From Brevibacterium mcbrellneri ATCC 49030 (GTDB lineage Bacteria > Actinomycetota > Actinomycetes > Actinomycetales > Brevibacteriaceae): DNA of 64,000 nucleotides. The DNA lies in the NCBI RefSeq assembly GCF_000178455.1, contig NZ_ADNU01000022.1, forward strand, positions 1-64,000, read 5' to 3'. The notes under the pieces are model-generated. The model saw only the letters and a program-made list of their open reading frames with translations, searched no databases and was not told the DNA's origin. Below, in pieces: positions 60,647 through 64,000 of this stretch. Positions within the stretch are counted from its first letter, which is position 1. Each line of letters starts with the position of its first letter. Position numbers and translations under genes: made by a program.

Positions 60647-61414
60647 CTAGTTCAAAGCCTTCAAACCCCCGCCAATGAGTTGCGTGACGTTGGCTGCTGC
60701 ACGGGTACACATCGTTGCTGCCTCACTGACCCGGTTCTGTGAATAGTCACTGTCCGGCAGCGTCAACCCCACGGCAGCCACGGCCCGTCCCGCCGCGTCA
60801 TAAACAGGTGCCGCTACCGTCCACACGCCCGGCGTTACTTCACCAGTTTCAATCGCGTACCCCTGCGTACGTACCCGCGTCAGCTCGCCCATCAGATCAT
60901 GAACCGACCTAGGCCCCTTACCCGTCCGGTTCACAAAAGCCACCTCACGCGACAGCGCTGCTAACACGTCCCGTTTTTCCATCGTCGCCATGATGGCCCG
61001 GCCCGTTGCAGTCAAGTACGCCGGCATATGCACGCCAGCCGCTGTGATCACCGCCATCGAATGCACCGACTGTTCTTTGAGCACATACACGGTCTCCCAC
61101 CCGCGGATCACCGCCAGTTGCGCCACCCCGCGCGCACGCTCAGCCAGCGCCCGCACGTCTTTTTGCGCCACTCGCTGTAACGGGTTGATCCGCAAATACG
61201 CGCTCCCCAACTCCGCCACCCCTGGTCCAAGCAAGTAGCCCGCATCGACCTTGGTGACCAAGCCCAGCTCTTCCAACACATTCAAAATCTCATATGCCGA
61301 AGACCTGGGCACATTCCCAGACCGCGCAATCGCGCCCGCACTAATAGGGCGGTTCGACGCCGCCAAATGACGCAAAATCGCCACGGCACGTCTGAGCGCA
61401 GGAACCTGAGACAT
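60647..61414 (-). CDS. IclR-family transcriptional regulator
   Basis: 255 residues. N-terminal winged helix VPALRRAVAILRHLAASNRP with recognition segment VPRSSAYEILNVLEELG; C-terminal effector domain with AYLTATGRAIMAT and the late YAIETGEVTPGVWTVAAPV segment, both typical of IclR. The start overlaps the stop of hutF, so it is the third gene of the M20-hutF-iclR unit and probably controls it in response to a histidine-degradation intermediate (inferred). Confidence 0.88.
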   Translation of the reverse strand: MSQVPALRRAVAILRHLAASNRPISAGAIARSGNVPRSSAYEILNVLEELGLVTKVDAGYLLGPGVAELGSAYLRINPLQRVAQKDVRALAERARGVAQLAVIRGWETVYVLKEQSVHSMAVITAAGVHMPAYLTATGRAIMATMEKRDVLAALSREVAFVNRTGKGPRSVHDLMGELTRVRTQGYAIETGEVTPGVWTVAAPVYDAAGRAVAAVGLTLPDSDYSQNRVSEAATMCTRAAANVTQLIGGGLKALN

Positions 61415-62787
61415 CAGTCCAGCTCAAACTCACGCAACGCGGCACCATACAACTGCGCAACATCACCCAGTTGCGCGTGCTCACCATGAGCGGCCACCTC
61501 ACGCCCACCCACAATCACGTGAGTCGCGTCCGTAGCAGTCGCAGCCAACACCACCTGTTCGCCAACCGAACCTGCCGTGCGCACCGATTCCGTGTCCACC
61601 ACAACGAAGTCCGCCACCTGAGCCTCACCAACACCTACCCCCGGGCGAATGTGCATCGAATACGCACCGCCAGAGGTCAAAGCCGCAATCAGTTCATCGG
61701 GGCTAAAGCGCCCACGTTCACCGCTGCCCAGCCGTTCACCAGCCTCCAGCGCCCTGAGCTCCAACAGCGGGTCAAGTACCACGTGCTGATCCGAACCCAG
61801 CGAAATCACCGCACCGGCCCCAGCCAAAGCAGAAGCCGGCCCAATACCATCCGCCAGATCCGCCTCGGTCGTAGGACACATGACCACAGCGGAACGCGCG
61901 TCACCCAACAATCTGATGTCCTCATCCGTCAAGTGGGTGGCGTGCACCGCTGACAGCCGGTCAGTCACAACACCGGCATCGGCCAACAAACGGGTCGGAG
62001 TCACACCGTAGTGCTCCAGGCACGCTTCGTTTTCTGCCGGCTGTTCAGACAAGTGAACGTGCAACGGCCCGTCCAAACCAGCAAACGCGGGCAGATCAGG
62101 TTTAGCCACACCACGCACGGAGTGAATCGCCGAACCCAGCGTCACCAATGGGTCCTCTGAACCTGAGTACCCAACCGTCGAATACCCACCAAAAGCGCCA
62201 CCCAGGTCATCTGCCAACGCAGTCGCAAGCCCCGCGTGACGTTCCAGGTAACCGTCGATCGAACCGTCGCTAAACCGCGCCTGCTGCTCGTTGAGCTCCT
62301 GCCCAATGCCACCGGTAAGATAACACGTGTCCAGCAACACCAGGCGAATCCCCACGTCGCGGGCTGCACGCGCCAACGCCAGCTCCATGTCGTGGCTACC
62401 GTACGGCTTACCGCCCACCTGGTGGTGGACGTAGTGGAATTCCGCCACCGAGGTGTACCCCGCCGTGAGCATTTCCGCGTACACCGCGCGTGCCAGCAGG
62501 TAGTAGTTTTCAGGTGTGAGCTGTTCGGCTGCCCGGTACATGACTTTCCGCCACGTCCAGAACGTCCCACCGTCGGCGTGGGTACGCCCGCGCAACAGCC
62601 GGTGAAACGCGTGCGAGTGTGCGTTGTTCGCACCCGGCAGCGCCAAGCCGCTGTAGGTGACAGCCTCAGGTGGCGCGTTCACTCCAGCCCGCATTTCCTC
62701 AACAGACCCGTCATCAGCGACCAGCACGGCCACATTGTTGAGCACCTGGCCGCCTACATACAGGTTTTCAAACCACAGAGTTTTCAC
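61414..62787 (-). CDS. hutF: Formimidoylglutamate deiminase
   Basis: Amidohydrolase-superfamily enzyme converting N-formimino-L-glutamate to N-formyl-L-glutamate in histidine breakdown. Metal site NNAHSHAFHRLLRGRTH near 53 (HxH), HVHLSEQPAENEACL near 245, SAVHATHLTD near 283 and SLGSDQHVVLDPLLELRALE near 330 match HutF. 457 residues. GTG start overlapping the stop of the M20 gene. Other hut genes are not in the window. Confidence 0.87.
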   Translation of the reverse strand: MKTLWFENLYVGGQVLNNVAVLVADDGSVEEMRAGVNAPPEAVTYSGLALPGANNAHSHAFHRLLRGRTHADGGTFWTWRKVMYRAAEQLTPENYYLLARAVYAEMLTAGYTSVAEFHYVHHQVGGKPYGSHDMELALARAARDVGIRLVLLDTCYLTGGIGQELNEQQARFSDGSIDGYLERHAGLATALADDLGGAFGGYSTVGYSGSEDPLVTLGSAIHSVRGVAKPDLPAFAGLDGPLHVHLSEQPAENEACLEHYGVTPTRLLADAGVVTDRLSAVHATHLTDEDIRLLGDARSAVVMCPTTEADLADGIGPASALAGAGAVISLGSDQHVVLDPLLELRALEAGERLGSGERGRFSPDELIAALTSGGAYSMHIRPGVGVGEAQVADFVVVDTESVRTAGSVGEQVVLAATATDATHVIVGGREVAAHGEHAQLGDVAQLYGAALREFELD

Positions 62788-64000
62788 GCCTGCACTCCTG
62801 CTTCCATCGCCAGCGCATCAGCCAGTGCCTTCACACCAGCGCGCTGGTCGTCTTCTTCACACGCTTCTTCTGGCGCGTGCGAAACACCCGTAGGGTTACG
62901 CACAAACAGCATGGCAGACGGCACAAACCCTGCCAAGATCCCCGCGTCGTGCCCCGCACCCGAATCCAGAATGGGCGCCTCCGGCAGCACTCCCTGCAAA
63001 CGCTGGTTGAACGCGCTGTTGAAGTGCGTTGTGGCCGAATACGACTCCTGACTCACCGTCACCTCGACACCCAAATCGTGCCCAACTTCCTGCGCCCGCT
63101 GCGTGATTGCGCGCAACACTGCGCCCACAACCCCGTCATCCGGGTGGCGAATGTCCAACCAGAAATCCATGCTCGACGCGATCACGTTGGTACCACCCGG
63201 GTGCAAAATAGTCCGGCCCACAGTCGCCACGGCTTTTCCGTCCACACCGGCAACCACAGCGGGAATCGCACCAATGACCTGCGAACCAGCAACAACCGGG
63301 TCAGCACGCTTCGTCATTGGCGTAGTACCCGCGTGGTTACCCTGACCCGCGAACGTGAACCGCCATCGGCCGTGTCCCACAATCGAGGACCCAATGGCCA
63401 CCGGCTGTCCAATATCAATGAGCCCCACACCCTGCTCCACGTGAAGCTCAAGGAACGAACCAATCCGTGACAGACGCTCCTTGTCCTGCCCCATCAAGTC
63501 CGGGTTCAGACCCACCTCGGAAGCCACCTCGGCGAAGGTCCTCCCCTCAGCATCCTTGAGCCCCAACGCACGGTCCGGTTCGATCACGCCAGTGATCAAC
63601 CGGGACCCCAGGCACGCGACCCCAAACCGGGACCCTTCTTCTTCCGGGAACACCGCCAACGCCAGTGGGCGGTTGAGCTGTTCCAGCCGGCCGTCCGCCT
63701 TCAGCTGGTCAACGGCTGCCAACGCCGAGGCGACCCCCAGCGGCCCGTCAAACTCACCTCCACCTGGAACGGAGTCCAGGTGCGAGCCGGTCACTACAGC
63801 GTTGTCGCCCGGGGCAGTTACCCACGCCCATGTGATTCCGTTGTGGTCGATTTCTATGTCCAAGCCACGCGCCTGCGCTTCGCCCACGAACCATTCGCGC
63901 AGGTTGAGTTCGGTGGAGCTGAATCCGGGTCGCATGTATCCGGGGCCACGCGGATCGCGCCCCACATCGCGAATGTCGTTGAGAAGAGAAACTACGTCTG
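62784..64000 (-). CDS. M20-family amidohydrolase (allantoate/N-carbamoyl amino acid type), 5' end cut
   Basis: Zinc peptidase M20 family. VVTGSHLDSVPGGGEFDGPLGV near the N terminus and PEEEGSRFGVACLGSRLI hold the metal ligands; GHGRWRFTFAGQGNHAGTTPM is the dimerisation/substrate region; the C-terminal DSGAGHDAG carries the last ligand. The reading frame stays open to the window edge (DVVSLLNDIRDVGRDPRGPG), so the gene is incomplete and the GTG at 63965 is not the real start. Directly before hutF, it probably deformylates N-formylglutamate or acts on a related N-acyl amino acid; annotation as allantoate amidohydrolase by similarity would be non-committal. Confidence 0.82.
   Translation of the reverse strand, partial: DVVSLLNDIRDVGRDPRGPGYMRPGFSSTELNLREWFVGEAQARGLDIEIDHNGITWAWVTAPGDNAVVTGSHLDSVPGGGEFDGPLGVASALAAVDQLKADGRLEQLNRPLALAVFPEEEGSRFGVACLGSRLITGVIEPDRALGLKDAEGRTFAEVASEVGLNPDLMGQDKERLSRIGSFLELHVEQGVGLIDIGQPVAIGSSIVGHGRWRFTFAGQGNHAGTTPMTKRADPVVAGSQVIGAIPAVVAGVDGKAVATVGRTILHPGGTNVIASSMDFWLDIRHPDDGVVGAVLRAITQRAQEVGHDLGVEVTVSQESYSATTHFNSAFNQRLQGVLPEAPILDSGAGHDAGILAGFVPSAMLFVRNPTGVSHAPEEACEEDDQRAGVKALADALAMEAGVQA

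Noticed and set aside
180-63532. Explaining CACCTCGG as KOPS or another polarised chromosome-segregation motif
   Set aside because: Such motifs are strongly strand-biased along a replichore; the two orientations are nearly equal here (38 and 35 heptamers).
1-64000. tRNA, rRNA, transposase, prophage or plasmid replication genes
   Set aside because: Both strands were read for characteristic sequences and gene families and none was recognised.

Overview
The window looks like a chromosomal segment of a high-G+C actinobacterium, most likely in or near the Micrococcales. The evidence is GC-rich coding sequence with many GTG starts and ATGA stop/start overlaps, a crtB-crtI-crtYe-crtYf-crtEb cluster of the kind that makes C50 carotenoids, an FMN riboswitch before a ribD-ribE-ribBA-ribH operon, a DtxR/IdeR-type iron box, and an LPXTG-type surface protein. 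The genus is not certain. I see no rRNA, tRNA, CRISPR array, prophage, transposase or origin.

Layout. 0-3.3 kb: secreted transglycosylase-like protein, carboxylesterase, VTT-type membrane protein. 3.3-5.5 kb: RecQ helicase. 5.5-11.9 kb: AcoR-type regulator divergent from an acetoin (2-oxoacid-type) dehydrogenase operon, acoA-acoB-acoC-lpd. 11.9-15.5 kb: FMN riboswitch and riboflavin operon. 15.6-17.4 kb: small membrane proteins, one a frameshifted paralogue. 17.5-22.4 kb: C50 carotenoid operon with a translationally coupled asparaginase. 22.4-26.4 kb: aminotransferase, then an atypical EamA exporter/LysR/PIN-domain block that ends in a decayed copy of sdaA. 27-35.7 kb: short-chain fatty acid transporter, DNA-3-methyladenine glycosylase, sdaA, gcvH, gcvT, gcvP and a glycine riboswitch; together these convert glycine to serine to pyruvate. 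35.8-42 kb: amidohydrolase and a siderophore/iron ABC importer. 42-52.3 kb: mixed housekeeping and accessory genes (inositol phosphatase, UspA, L-2-hydroxyglutarate oxidase, orphan adenine-type methyltransferase, amino acid permease, amidase, HAD protein, glutamate racemase, DUF308). 52.5-58.3 kb: metE, metF, a 2-oxoglutarate/Fe(II) oxygenase and a FolC-like ligase, plausibly one methionine/folate unit. 58.3-60.6 kb: LPXTG surface protein, flanked by a remnant of the neighbouring IclR gene. 60.6-64 kb: IclR regulator, hutF and an M20 amidohydrolase cut by the window edge.

The most unusual signals are not single genes. (1) The octamer CACCTCGG (or its complement CCGAGGTG) occurs about 59 times by my hand count, about once per 1.1 kb, on both strands equally, often in low-complexity protein linkers; this resembles the density and placement of DNA uptake sequences. 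(2) Two families of intergenic elements, each present twice, consist of two copies of the same palindrome around a conserved spacer: family A (TTTACTCTACAC stems, near 26.8 and 52.4 kb) and family B (TTTGGATACAGTC stems, near 37.6 and 44.1 kb). (3) Two loci (sdaA and the IclR gene) have a decayed direct duplicate of the gene's 3' part on the far side of intervening cargo genes.
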